Shown here in pieces: positions 10,101 through 16,885 of a stretch of DNA of 37,998 nucleotides. Source of the stretch: Oscillatoriales cyanobacterium M59_W2019_021 (GTDB taxonomy: Bacteria; Cyanobacteriota; Cyanobacteriia; Cyanobacteriales; Geitlerinemataceae); NCBI GenBank assembly GCA_015295945.1, contig DVED01000135.1, positions 1 through 37,998 on the forward strand, written 5' to 3'. A program made the translations under genes and the position numbers. The notes below the pieces were generated by a model that did not search any database, was not told where the DNA came from, and worked only from the letters and a program-made list of their open reading frames with translations. Position 1 is the stretch's first letter. Each line of letters starts with the position of its first letter.

Positions 10101-10935
10101 CGATCCTCGACTGCAACAACTTTACCAGTTCCTCATCGAGCCGATCGCCGACCTCCTCCCCGCAGATCCCAATGCCCATCTCGCCTTCATCCCCCACCGG
10201 GAACTGTTCCTCGTCCCCTTTGCCGCCTTACAAGACCCTAACGGACACTATCTCATCGAGAACCACACCGTTCTCAGTTCCCCCTCCATCCAAGTTCTCG
10301 GTGTCACCGACACCACCCGTGGTGCATCGCCGGGAGGAAATCCCCTGGTGGTAGGCAATCCCACCATGCCCAAAATCGGCAATCCCCCGCAACCTCTGCC
10401 CCCCTTACCCAGTGCCGAACTCGAGGCGGTCAAAATCGCCGAAATTCTGGAAACCCAAGCTTTAACGGGCGATTGGGCCACGGAAACTGCCATTCGCCAG
10501 CAACTCCCCACCGCCAGTATCATCCACCTGGCAACCCACGGACTTTTGGACGATCGCCAAGGCATCGGTAGCGCGATCGCCCTTACCCCCTCCAACACCG
10601 ACGACGGTTGGCTTTCTGCTGAAGAACTTCTCAATCTCAACTTGAATGCCCAACTTGCCGTGTTAAGTGCTTGCAACACCGGACAGGGCAGAATTACCGG
10701 AGATGGGGTAATCGGTTTATCTCGTTCCCTGATTTCGGCGGGGGTTCCTAGCGTTATCGTCTCCCTGTGGGCGGTTCCCGACGCTCCGACGGCGGATTTG
10801 ATGGTGGAGTTCTATCAGAATTGGCAGCAAAACCCCGATAAGGCTCGAGCTTTGCGCGGTGCGATGTTAGCGACGATGAAGCAACATCCCCATCCCCGAA
10901 ATTGGGCGGCGTTTCTGTTAATGGGGAATGGGTAA
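4120..10935 (+). CDS. TPS haemagglutinin / cadherin-like / TPR / CHAT protein
   Basis: 2271 residues. A long signal peptide (hydrophobic core ~24-40) leads into a two-partner-secretion domain (~45-300; motifs GGNANLYLINPAGIVFGANA and NLVGGTIVNLGTV) and a β-helix-like Gly/Asn-rich stretch to ~780. Four ~100-residue cadherin-like repeats follow (~800-1237), each with an Asp motif (DADGD, DPDGD twice, DVDGD) and a G-T/I-LT-x-NG-V-x-L core. Then come an acidic Pro/Ser/Glu linker (~1347-1487), six 40-residue TPRs (~1537-1774) and a C-terminal CHAT caspase-like domain. The CHAT dyad is intact: H2140 in HLATHG and C2185 in LSACNTG. Family knowledge predicts export through a TpsB outer-membrane pore and peptidase activity, but no TpsB gene is nearby. 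The 5' half is richer in A/T-ending codons than the TPR-CHAT half, consistent with a fusion. Start: ATG 4120. Confidence 0.9.
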   Translation: MSFTFFFIKSCFNSYRFKHQFPGKLIAISALFYSVFVAFPEVGRSQIIPANDGTNTIITPEGNRFDIEGGQRSGDGRNLFHSFQEFGLSEGQIANFLSSPDIQNIFGQVVGSNASYIDGMLQISGGNANLYLINPAGIVFGANASLNVPADFTATTATGIGFGENLWLNASGNHNWVDLLGNPTALDFANMQNGAIVNFGNLAVTSGNTLNLVGGTIVNLGTVNAPNGTLHLTTIPGTNLVRLSAEGNVLSLDISPNSGMNNTGNPLSLPQLLTGYNGENADRISANPDGTVNLTGSGLQIENGDVVARNITANTIDISAQRNLNLFESQLFATGNLNLFAGNTVIVRDSLANPFIAQSGENLTIRGDRTVDIFALNHPDSGLFSGGNLVLRSPNPILGDAHYTTGGNFAIEQLDGQPGSFWSPTDPVIRASGDVSFSTYRGASLHIFAGGRVDISGSILITSADANFGLIDTVMLSNGTVVNLNSQTRPTLDIRAGTIDFGTVGNTVGGFFVPNPPTTVNPATNADINIGSIQVTAANGLVLLTNQFAPDTTLSGGNIQVGNISTSSPSGNSGDVFIDARGNLQLGNVNTFLNSSTGTEGGTVEVLTGGNIVAGAINTSVSSFFFGTGESVRLDSGENLTVGAIDTSAEISEFTGNVTGGQINLIAGENITFATIDTHAQMQGQGNATAGRVNLLSEGLVRGTGTLSGTTINSQAITFGTALGGAVTIQHDGGTENIPFIIGDASLNGTAGAIRTGSATSLVGDEFPNSGTETRGSTPTINGISVAFLNTPPTLNSDINLEVISGESVTFNVADLPIEINDADGDTTEIEIVAISSGTLTRNGVELQPGDTISVGDELTYTPADGTTGNVEAFRIAANDRISMSETATISTDILTPTPTPTPEPEPELPFVPTNQPPTLTIDSQLPEEGKNRSVTFTLSQLNAMSSDPDGDRTSITFQGLSRGTLTRNGVALNPGDPIALTDELTYTPPANSEGSLGAFTIAATDGKTLSPLVQIFANILPNQAPILTANSQLTEIGKNQSIDFTLTQLNAMANDPDGDRTSLQLQSITTGTLTRNGTVLNPGDPIDLTDPLTYTPPTNSTGSLGAFEIAATDGTAFSSPVQVVANIRPNQSPTLTLDSQLGNVQTNGSIAFTLADLNAMAIDVDGDSILLQLTENSNGILTQNGVILGANTPLNLDDVLVYSPPENSTGVLSAFAIVASDGMAVSDPVSVSVNILENPSPPPETPTQLQVEDPTKFIVSPIAQLPLSGSFNSQYLVAQRLPLASAINELTILPNVLPGAGYLMSSPQPISAQISSGFFGGGLDKFVGLSDDSVLFQVLSSDIAQPLEPPPDGNPNPQPSEPISSNPIDVGSLPPPEIAPGNEPAAETPSSGETGEQPAPSPRNPGSPSPDTPLPDDDIGQPAPSPDENQGQPSPDVPSENGENNAPTAETPEEASPSPAEDADSGEATPAETPESEATAATPTDAEVAANMDDCQKLVSQIAQTQAGDRNRTTYSDLVACYQQNLNVAKSANNPQWEAYALNNLGVASFVTGNYTESLEYHRQHLDLARQSGNILGQGLALAGIGAAYGALGDYDRSIEYYQWSIALLPAESAPQWKALALRNLGSAYLALGKPDQAIQYQEDSLTLARSSNDRYGEAQALGNLGNTYAALGNFDRALDYQQQSLQLSRDLGDPLQEAQILLSLGTTYTYRQEYDKAIEYHQQSLILVRELKARLGEGIALNNLGDALLRVERFAESEGYLFESIEVWESLRAGLGNNDTFKVSIFETQEATYRNLQEVLVKRSRPETALEIAERGRARAFIELVARRFQQPDLAQEPPQIDGIQHIARSTHSTLVAYTLIRDQFAETPHGASPQYPEPQDSQLLIWVVSPDGTVNLRQADLTGISVEDLVATSRELLGVRGIGIAPRQAFSPGMRVRLNSDAPNSEPWEIIAVAADTQTLTLKLPSWDAEIPPIQRPFADVATTIESPNTPDPRLQQLYQFLIEPIADLLPADPNAHLAFIPHRELFLVPFAALQDPNGHYLIENHTVLSSPSIQVLGVTDTTRGASPGGNPLVVGNPTMPKIGNPPQPLPPLPSAELEAVKIAEILETQALTGDWATETAIRQQLPTASIIHLATHGLLDDRQGIGSAIALTPSNTDDGWLSAEELLNLNLNAQLAVLSACNTGQGRITGDGVIGLSRSLISAGVPSVIVSLWAVPDAPTADLMVEFYQNWQQNPDKARALRGAMLATMKQHPHPRNWAAFLLMGNG

Positions 10936-11182
10936 TAGGGTTTTTATTATTCTTAGGGAGAGAAAAAGGTGAGGGAATGAGGAGGTGAGGAAGTTAACAA
11001 ACAACCAATAACCAACACCCAACCCCAAACTCCCAACCCTCACTCAATGAAAGTCGATCAAATAAAGTTTTATAACATTTCGAGTAAATTCATCGATCGC
11101 TGCCGATAACTCTACAAGACGATCGAGGGTGAGGTTCAGCTTCCCAAAGCTCTCTAGATGTTTAGCGGATGCAAACCGGGTG
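10936..11182. other. Intergenic low-complexity DNA
   Basis: This holds a G/A-rich 'gaggtgaggaagttaac' run and CCAATAACC-type tandem words. The same words recur near 12980-13070 and, in reverse complement, near 22090-22140. No hairpin terminator was seen after the TPS-CHAT stop. Confidence 0.5.
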
Positions 11183-12217
11183 ATGGATATTCAACAAGCG
11201 CAACTGTACCAACGCATTCGGGCATTTTCCCTAGACGAACCGGGTGCGGCGTACCCCTTCAGCCAGAAATTGGCACGGGAGAATGGTTGGAGTGCCGATT
11301 ACACCCAACGGGCGATCGCAGAATATCAAAAGTTTGTCTTTTTAGCGATCGCCGCCGGACATCCCGTTTCCCCATCCGAGGTGATCGATCGGGTCTGGCA
11401 TTTGCACTTAACCTACACTCGCTCTTACTGGGAGGAGTTTTGCCCGAAAGTCCTGCAAACGACATTACACCACGAACCCAGTCGCGGCGGCACTCTCGAG
11501 CGGCAAAAATTCCAGGATTGGCACGATCGCACCCTTGCCAGTTACCGCGTCTTCTTCGGGCAGCCCCCCCAAGACATTTGGCAGTCCGATCCCCCTCGTT
11601 CCCGAGGTGGGTGGTTGCAGCAACGCTGGACGATCCCCTTCGCCACACTTCTCGCGTTCTGGGCGGCAACCGTTGGTTTCCCATCCCCCGCCCTCGCCGC
11701 CCTGCGCAATCCTCTCAATTTTAAAGGCCCTGAATTTCTGGCATTTTACCTGTGGCTGTCCGCACTCTCCATTTTTCTCGCCGCTGGCGTTCGCTGGTAC
11801 TTGAGGCAGCGTCAGGCATGGCAAACTGCAAAATGGTTGCCAGCTTCCCTCGTCTGGCTGATGTTACCCTTGGGCATCGCGAAAATGGCGATCGGCATCT
11901 TCCGAGATAAACCGATCGGATGGCTGCTGATTCTGTGCATTATCGTTGCCATTATCGGCTTTTCCTTTCTCAATAACGATACCAACTGGAGTACCAGTTC
12001 TCGTCGGAGTCGTTATGGGAGTAGTGTCCGGAGTCGTTGTGGAACAAGTCGCAGAAGTCGTAGCGGCAGTAGTTGTGGCAGTAGTAGCAGCAGTAGTTGT
12101 GGCAGTAACTGTGGGAGTAGCAGCGGTAGTAACTGTGGGAGTAGCAGCGGTAGTAGCTGTGGGAGTAGTAGCGGCAGTAGTTGCGGAGGCGGCTGTGGCG
12201 GGTGTAGCGGGGGATGA
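11183..12217 (+). CDS. TIGR04222-like membrane protein with Cys/Gly/Ser-rich tail
   Basis: 344 residues from ATG 11183. An in-frame GTG at 11129 would add 18 residues, but homologues as I recall them begin near MDIQQAQLYQRI. The soluble N-terminal domain (~1-130) contains IDRVWHLHLTYTRSYWEEFC, which resembles the WHxH-type motif of glycine-rich-domain proteins (DUF1399-like). Four hydrophobic segments follow (FATLLAFWAATVGF, LAFYLWLSALSIFLAAGV, LPASLVWLMLPLGIAKMAI, WLLILCIIVAIIGFSFL). The last ~60 residues are low complexity (SRRSR, then CGSSSGSSCGSSSGS), with nine cysteines at near-regular spacing and ending GGGCGGCSGG. The matching DNA is a degenerate AGTAGCGGTAGT-type tandem repeat. The function of the family is unknown; the tail could bind metal or form disulfides. 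The gene stands alone on this strand. Confidence 0.75.
   Translation: MDIQQAQLYQRIRAFSLDEPGAAYPFSQKLARENGWSADYTQRAIAEYQKFVFLAIAAGHPVSPSEVIDRVWHLHLTYTRSYWEEFCPKVLQTTLHHEPSRGGTLERQKFQDWHDRTLASYRVFFGQPPQDIWQSDPPRSRGGWLQQRWTIPFATLLAFWAATVGFPSPALAALRNPLNFKGPEFLAFYLWLSALSIFLAAGVRWYLRQRQAWQTAKWLPASLVWLMLPLGIAKMAIGIFRDKPIGWLLILCIIVAIIGFSFLNNDTNWSTSSRRSRYGSSVRSRCGTSRRSRSGSSCGSSSSSSCGSNCGSSSGSNCGSSSGSSCGSSSGSSCGGGCGGCSGG
12060..12214 (+). repeat. Degenerate tandem repeat encoding the Ser/Gly/Cys tail
   Basis: Repeated words of the kind GGGAGTAGCAGCGGTAGTA recur with a period of about 24 bp. They encode CGSSSGSS-type octads inside the membrane-protein gene. This tract is prone to length change by slippage. 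Confidence 0.65.
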
Positions 12218-12269
12218 AGCCTCCATCCTCCGTCGCTCATTATTTTATATTTTATTTTGGAGACCACAA

Positions 12270-12374
12270 CTAGCTATGGTTACATTTGGGACAAGTCAGA
12301 TTGAGAGTTCCTAAATTATTAGGCGATCGCAGTTTTTGCGAGCAATTTGGACAGACAATGATGCTCTTATTCAC
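12270..12374 (-). CDS. Small zinc-ribbon ORF (possibly a gene remnant)
   Basis: GTG at 12374 would give 34 residues containing IIVCPNCSQKLRSPNNLGTL followed by NLTCPKCNHS. Two CPxC knuckles 20 residues apart are typical of a zinc ribbon. Small cyanobacterial zinc-ribbon proteins with a closely similar CPNCxQKLR...CPxC pattern are familiar and usually continue a few residues past the second knuckle; here a TAG follows at once. The frame is open ~15 codons further upstream (WCAYEYAGELAKT) with no better start, so it may be the tail of a decayed longer gene. No ribosome site is evident. Confidence 0.45.
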   Translation of the reverse strand: MNKSIIVCPNCSQKLRSPNNLGTLNLTCPKCNHS

Positions 12375-12443
12375 CGTTTTTGCTAGTTCTCCAGCATATT
12401 CGTAGGCACACCAACGCCCCTACCTCGGTTGTATCCCATATTG

Positions 12444-12467
12444 AAAAGGGACGCCCGAAAGCGTCCC
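12444..12467 (-). terminator. Terminator of the small exported protein gene
   Basis: A perfect 7-bp stem, GGGACGC/GCGTCCC (12448-12454 and 12461-12467), is followed on the minus strand by TTTTCAA. It sits about 40 nt past the stop of the minus-strand gene at 12507-12887. Confidence 0.7.
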
Positions 12468-12506
12468 CCCGATCGTCCGTTTGAAGTTTGACTGAATCTT
12501 ACGGCT

Positions 12507-12887
12507 TTACTCCGGTGCGACTTCCTCTTCCGTGACTTCCGGTGCTGGGTTTTGACGGCGCAGTAGTTCCAGTTGTCGCGCCCGAAAAGCCGCCGCATCA
12601 TCGAGGAGGATTGCTTCTTGGTTGTTTAGGTATTCATCCTCAGTTCGACCCCGATCGAATCGGGCGCGGTGGAGAATATCGAACACGTCGAACCCGCCAT
12701 CGCTAGAACCCGTAAACGGATTGACTTCGTTAGGATTGCCAAATCCATCTTGGAAGTTATCCAAGGGCTGAATGGTATCGCCCGATTCTTGAGCGAAGCT
12801 GGCTTGAGGTAACAACACGGGGGCAAAACCGATCGCCGCTAAAACGGCAATTGCCCAGGAACGAGACTCAAATGCAAATTTAGACAT
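12507..12887 (-). CDS. Small exported hypothetical protein
   Basis: 126 residues. An N-terminal signal peptide is clear: a basic/polar start, hydrophobic WAIAVLAAIGFAPVLLPQ, and a probable cleavage after ASFA or FAQ near residue 32. The mature protein is acidic and has an Asn/Pro/Phe-rich middle (NPNEVNPF, FDVFDILHRARFD) that resembles a conserved cyanobacterial periplasmic protein of unknown function. A helical Glu/Arg segment (AAAFRARQLELLRRQ) and a Glu-rich end follow. The start is ATG 12887. It has its own terminator, so it is probably transcribed alone. No function can be proposed. Confidence 0.75.
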   Translation of the reverse strand: MSKFAFESRSWAIAVLAAIGFAPVLLPQASFAQESGDTIQPLDNFQDGFGNPNEVNPFTGSSDGGFDVFDILHRARFDRGRTEDEYLNNQEAILLDDAAAFRARQLELLRRQNPAPEVTEEEVAPE

Positions 12888-12909
12888 CGTATTTCTTCTC
12901 TAAATAGGT

Positions 12910-12946
12910 TAGTGGGTAGGATGTGTTGAGGCACGAAACGCACCAT
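12910..12946. repeat. Dispersed 37-bp repeat, inverted copy
   Basis: The reverse complement begins ATGGTGCGTTTCGTGCC and matches 17421-17457 with one difference (ACATCC against ACACCC). It belongs to the GTAGGGTGNGTTNAGGCACGA class of cyanobacterial repeats; a further relative forms the hairpin at 26436-26511. Confidence 0.75.
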
Positions 12947-13077
12947 CTATCAGGAGTTCAGGATCGGGGGGAGAAGATTGTGAGGAAGTGAGGAAGTTAA
13001 CGAACTACCAATAACCAATAACCTATGACAACTAACCACTAACCACTAACAAACCCCAAACCCCAAACCCCCAATCG

Positions 13078-13956
13078 TTACAAAAACCGACGGCGCAAGA
13101 GCGGTTGAATACTCGTCAGTGCCACGATCGCAAAACCGAGGAGAACCAACAGCGCCCCGCCAAAGGTAATATTGCCAAAGGGTGCATTTAACACCACACT
13201 CCCTAAAGTCCAATCCGGATGGACGTATAAAAAGCGAATGGGTTCGATCGCGTAGCTGAGGGGATTGAGGCTAGCAACCCACTGCAACCAGTTGGGCATG
13301 AAGGAAAGCGGCGCCAGGGCGGTACTGGCAAACAGCAGGGGCAAGTTAATCACGAAAATGACCGCCAGCAGTTCGATGTGTCCCGGCAACGCGAAGGCTA
13401 AGCCCAAACTCAATCCGGTGACGCCCAGAATCAGCAACAATAGGATGAGGGCGATCGCGCCCAGTCCGGCGATTCCCGGCAATCCCGCGCCCCAAATTGC
13501 CCCGACAGCAATGATAACTCCGGCTTGGATGGCACTGAGGGCGACGATGAAAATTGCCGACGCCATAACGATGGAAAATCGAGACGCCAGAGGCGCTACC
13601 AGCAAGCGGTTGAGGAAGCCGAATTCCCGATCAAACATCACGGGCAATCCCGCGTTCAGCGCCCCGGCAAATGCCGTAAACACGATCACGCCAGCCCCTA
13701 AAAATTGGGCGTAATTCTGGCTGTCGCCGAACAATCCCGCCGGAACGTTCTGGAACAGCGCCCCGAATAAAATCAACCACATCAACGGTTGGACGATCCC
13801 GGCAATCAGCGTGGAGGGACGGCGCTGAAGTTGGACGAACAACCGACGGGTGAGGGCAGCGGTTTCTTGGACGAATTCGCCGATCCCATTGCCCTCGTAC
13901 GCTTGATCGTCGATCGGTCGAGTCTGTGACTCGAAGGGTGCAACACTATTACTCAT
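13078..13956 (-). CDS. ABC-2 type transporter permease (DrrB-like)
   Basis: 292 residues from ATG 13956. A TTG at 13998 would add 14 residues but is less likely. A soluble N-terminus (~45 residues) leads into six predicted membrane segments, including LIAGIVQPLMWLILFGALF, FLGAGVIVFTAFAGALNAG and LILLLLILGVTGLSLGLAF. Typical ABC-2 signatures are present: the VMFDREFGFLNRLLVAPLA cytoplasmic loop, and PLSFMPNWLQWVASLNPLSY before the last segment. Family members form the membrane channel of exporters for drugs, lipids or polysaccharides in the inner membrane. No ATPase gene lies next to it in this window, so its partner must be encoded elsewhere. Confidence 0.9.
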   Translation of the reverse strand: MSNSVAPFESQTRPIDDQAYEGNGIGEFVQETAALTRRLFVQLQRRPSTLIAGIVQPLMWLILFGALFQNVPAGLFGDSQNYAQFLGAGVIVFTAFAGALNAGLPVMFDREFGFLNRLLVAPLASRFSIVMASAIFIVALSAIQAGVIIAVGAIWGAGLPGIAGLGAIALILLLLILGVTGLSLGLAFALPGHIELLAVIFVINLPLLFASTALAPLSFMPNWLQWVASLNPLSYAIEPIRFLYVHPDWTLGSVVLNAPFGNITFGGALLVLLGFAIVALTSIQPLLRRRFL

Positions 13957-14196
13957 AAGACGTGGGTAAATACAAGCTCGATACTCTGCCGATGCCAAAG
14001 AGCGAGTTCGACACGATCTTACTGTAACAAAGTCTTCGAGGTGTCGATCGCGGCTCTGGCTTTCCGCCTACCTGTCAAGACTTGGCAGATGCGCCCGATC
14101 GGTGCAAGATGTTGAAATACTCTAAAACGGGCGATCGCCATGCCGATACCCGATAAAATTCACATCTAACATTCACGCAAAGTAGAGAGAGAACAC

Positions 14197-14550
14197 ATGG
14201 CTTGGATTGAAGTTTTAGCTCAGGATGCCCTCCCCGAAGGCAGTCGAGAGGTGGTTAAAGTCGAGGATCGATCGATCCTGTTAATCCACCACCAAGGGCA
14301 ACTTTACGCAGTCAGTAATTCCTGCCCCCACCTGAAATTACCGTTGAAAAAGGGGAAACTCACGGAAGATTGCGCGATCGTTTGTCCGTTTCACCGCAGT
14401 GCCTTCGACCTGAAAACCGGCGATGTCAAAAATTGGACGCCGTTCCCCCCCGTTGTCGGACAAGTTCTGGGTATGGTTTCCAAAGAAAAAACCCTGCCCG
14501 TTTTTCCCACTCGCATCGAAAATGGCAAAATTTGGGTTGACGTGAACTAA
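14197..14550 (+). CDS. Rieske [2Fe-2S] protein
   Basis: 117 residues. The Rieske cluster ligands are complete: C43-P-H45 (NSCPHLKLPL) and C63-P-F-H66 (IVCPFHRSAFDLKTGDV). There is no signal or membrane anchor, so it is a soluble ferredoxin-like or small-subunit-type Rieske protein, similar to the NirD/biphenyl-ferredoxin class, not the cytochrome b6f subunit. It would carry electrons to an unidentified oxygenase or reductase. The start at ATG 14197 is supported by a purine-rich AGAGAGAG ribosome site about 8 nt upstream. It is monocistronic and no oxygenase gene is adjacent. Confidence 0.9.
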   Translation: MAWIEVLAQDALPEGSREVVKVEDRSILLIHHQGQLYAVSNSCPHLKLPLKKGKLTEDCAIVCPFHRSAFDLKTGDVKNWTPFPPVVGQVLGMVSKEKTLPVFPTRIENGKIWVDVN

Positions 14551-14557
14551 CGCCAAC

Positions 14558-14676
14558 GTCAGTACGGGATAAGACCGTTTTCGGTGAGGATTGGTCATCG
14601 GTAATGGGTAATCGGCGAAAGCGCAACCAGCAACTCGCAAACCGGGGATTCTACTTTTCGCTAAACCCGTACTGAC
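14558..14676. mobile_element. MITE-like element with 11-bp terminal inverted repeats
   Basis: The ends GTCAGTACGGG (14558-14568) and CCCGTACTGAC (14666-14676) are perfect inverted repeats 119 bp apart, and no ORF lies inside. The left part (GTCAGTACGGGATAAGA, then TTTT, then GGTAATGGGTAAT) recurs in reverse complement at about 27983-28035. No clear target duplication was seen. Confidence 0.55.
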
Positions 14677-14690
14677 ATCAAGAATGTCTA

Positions 14691-15542
14691 TTACCCAACC
14701 GATAAAACCAAGCCTTCGCGAGCGATAACGGCATTGGGGAAAGCATCTCTCACTTCGAGCGCCAGTCGATCCATAAAGTCGTCGGCATGTGCCGGATCGT
14801 GGTGAAAGATGACGAGGGTTTTCACATTAGCCGCTTGGGCGATTCTCACGCCTTCTTGCCACGTGGAGTGACCCCAACCCAGCCTCGGGGCTTTGGGATG
14901 ATGATACTCTTCATCGGTATACATGGCATCGTAGATCATCATGTCGGCATCCTGCGCCAAGGCCATCACATTTTCGTCGAGGCGATCGGGATAATGCTCG
15001 GTATCGGTACAGTAAAACACCGATTTCCCCTGCCAATTGACGCGATATCCCGTGGCATTATTGGGATGGTTCAAGTGACAGGTTTGAAACTGAATATCTT
15101 CGACTTCAAAGGTTTCGCCGCAAATCACATCAATAAACTTGATATCGGCTTTTAATCCGGCTAGGGGAACGGGTGAATTGGGATGGAGTACCCGTTCCAT
15201 AAAGTGATGTTCTAAAGATTCTCCATTTTGAGGAATAGCGCCGTAAATTTGCAAGCAATGCCCCTTGACAAATGCGGGCATAAAAAAGGGAAAACCTTGG
15301 ATGTGATCCCAATGATAGTGGGTAAAAAACATATAAGTTTTAGGCGGAAGATCTTTCATGAGATCTTTACTGAGCGCCTGCAAACCCGTACCGCCATCAA
15401 AAATCAGGCGCTTGTCTCCCACTCGCATTTCGATACAGGAGGTATTGCCGCCATAACGTACGGTTTCTTTTCCCGGTGTAGGAATGCTGCCCCTGACACC
15501 CCAAAACCGAACCGCAAACTCAGAGGATGCGCTTGTTTCCAT
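14691..15542 (-). CDS. MBL-fold metallo-hydrolase
   Basis: 283 residues, of the phosphodiesterase/RNase Z-like branch of the metallo-β-lactamase fold. The N-terminal RFWGVRGSIPTPGKETVRYG and GNTSCIEM are typical of the branch. The metal site is visible: THYHWDHIQGFPFF (HxHxDH), H in FQTCHLNH, D in YCTDTEH and YDAMYTDEEY, and H in VIFHHDP. Likely a cyclic-nucleotide or nucleic-acid phosphodiesterase in the cytoplasm; the substrate is unknown. The start is ATG 15542. About 140 bp separates it from aroC, which is transcribed in the same direction, so co-transcription is possible. The fold assignment is very secure. Confidence 0.9.
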   Translation of the reverse strand: METSASSEFAVRFWGVRGSIPTPGKETVRYGGNTSCIEMRVGDKRLIFDGGTGLQALSKDLMKDLPPKTYMFFTHYHWDHIQGFPFFMPAFVKGHCLQIYGAIPQNGESLEHHFMERVLHPNSPVPLAGLKADIKFIDVICGETFEVEDIQFQTCHLNHPNNATGYRVNWQGKSVFYCTDTEHYPDRLDENVMALAQDADMMIYDAMYTDEEYHHPKAPRLGWGHSTWQEGVRIAQAANVKTLVIFHHDPAHADDFMDRLALEVRDAFPNAVIAREGLVLSVG

Positions 15543-15679
15543 AACCCAATCGAGGACAACCTTTTAACATCAATTATCGAAGCCCGTGGCGCGACATCCG
15601 GATCGATCGTCAAGCGGCGAATGTCAACCCAAGCGATTCTATTTGCGATCGTAACCTCAAATTGGCGAATCGATCGGAA

Positions 15680-16765
15680 TTAAGTGCCGCACTGTCCTCG
15701 CTGGCACAAAAAGCGATCGCACAGCACCAGTGCCATCATGGCTTCTACCATGGGAACTGCCCTGGGGAGAACGCAGGGATCGTGCCGTCCTTTAGCTGCC
15801 AGTACGGTTTCTTGGCGATCGCGGTTTACGGTATTCTGTTCTTTACGGATGGTTGCCGTGGGTTTGAATGCCACGCGAATGATAATATTTTCCCCATTGC
15901 TGATGCCGCCTTGCACGCCGCCTGATCGATTGGTGCGGGTGCGAATGTTTCCGGCGTCATCGACATAAAACTCGTCGTTATGTTCGCTTCCCGTCAGCAA
16001 GGTTCCGGCAAATCCCGATCCGATTTCAAATCCCTTACTTGCGGGTAAAGACATCACCCCTTTTGCCAGTTCAGCTTCGAGTTTGTCGAACACCGGATCG
16101 CCCCAACCTTTCGGTACGTTGCGGGCGACGCATTCGACCACACCGCCGATGGAGTCACCCTGACGGCTGGCTTGTTCGATCGCTTCGATCGCTTTGTTGG
16201 CGCATTCGGCATCGGGACAGCGAACGATATTGCTTTCGATCTCTTCTAACGTCACGGTTGCCGGGTCGATAACCCCTTCCAAATCGCGCACCCGCTTGAC
16301 GTAGCCGAGAATTTCCACACCCGCCGCTTGCTGTAAAATTTTCTTAGCGATCGCCCCAGCCGCTACCCGTCCGATGGTTTCCCGCGCGGAAGAACGACCG
16401 CCTCCCTGCCAGTTGCGGAAGCCGTATTTGGCGTCGTAGGTGGCGTCGGCGTGGGAAGGACGGTAGGTTGTTGCCATCTCGCTGTAATCTTGAGGGCGCG
16501 TGTCCTTATTGCGCACCAAAATGGCGATGGGCGTGCCGAGGGTTTTGCCTTGGAACACGCCTGAGAGGATTTCGCAGGTGTCGGATTCTTTACGCGGCGT
16601 CGCGATTTTACTTTGTCCGGGACGACGCCGATCTAGCTCGCATTGAATGTCTTCGGTTGAGATTTCGAGTTGGGGCGGACATCCGTCGATGACAACTCCC
16701 ACACCACCCCCGTGGGACTCGCCAAAAGTTGTCACTCGAAATAAATGCCCGAAGGTATTTCCCAT
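15680..16765 (-). CDS. aroC: Chorismate synthase
   Basis: Converts 5-enolpyruvylshikimate-3-phosphate to chorismate, the last shared step of aromatic amino acid synthesis; it needs reduced FMN. 361 residues from ATG 16765 ([20 protein letters not shown]). The TTG at 16780 that lengthens the frame is unlikely. The three family signatures are present: [36 protein letters not shown], and the C-terminal [18 protein letters not shown]. The length is normal. The gene is in the same direction as the MBL hydrolase downstream, and HIP1-like sites are frequent within it. Confidence 0.97.
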   Translation of the reverse strand: MGNTFGHLFRVTTFGESHGGGVGVVIDGCPPQLEISTEDIQCELDRRRPGQSKIATPRKESDTCEILSGVFQGKTLGTPIAILVRNKDTRPQDYSEMATTYRPSHADATYDAKYGFRNWQGGGRSSARETIGRVAAGAIAKKILQQAAGVEILGYVKRVRDLEGVIDPATVTLEEIESNIVRCPDAECANKAIEAIEQASRQGDSIGGVVECVARNVPKGWGDPVFDKLEAELAKGVMSLPASKGFEIGSGFAGTLLTGSEHNDEFYVDDAGNIRTRTNRSGGVQGGISNGENIIIRVAFKPTATIRKEQNTVNRDRQETVLAAKGRHDPCVLPRAVPMVEAMMALVLCDRFLCQRGQCGT

Positions 16766-16885
16766 AATATCGATCGCCAAAGAGGAGTAAGCCTCTATCT
16801 TAACCTGGGAACAGTCGCGAGCGGATATGGGGCGATCGGTCTTTGTGGAGTCTGGGGAGGAACGAAACGAATGCCGAAGGTTAGA

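Noticed and set aside
11864-12314. Poly-Thr/Ala/Val/Leu ORFs opposite and beside the Ser/Gly/Cys tail
   Set aside because: These are shadow frames of a trinucleotide-like repeat. Only the plus-strand frame continues a real domain protein.
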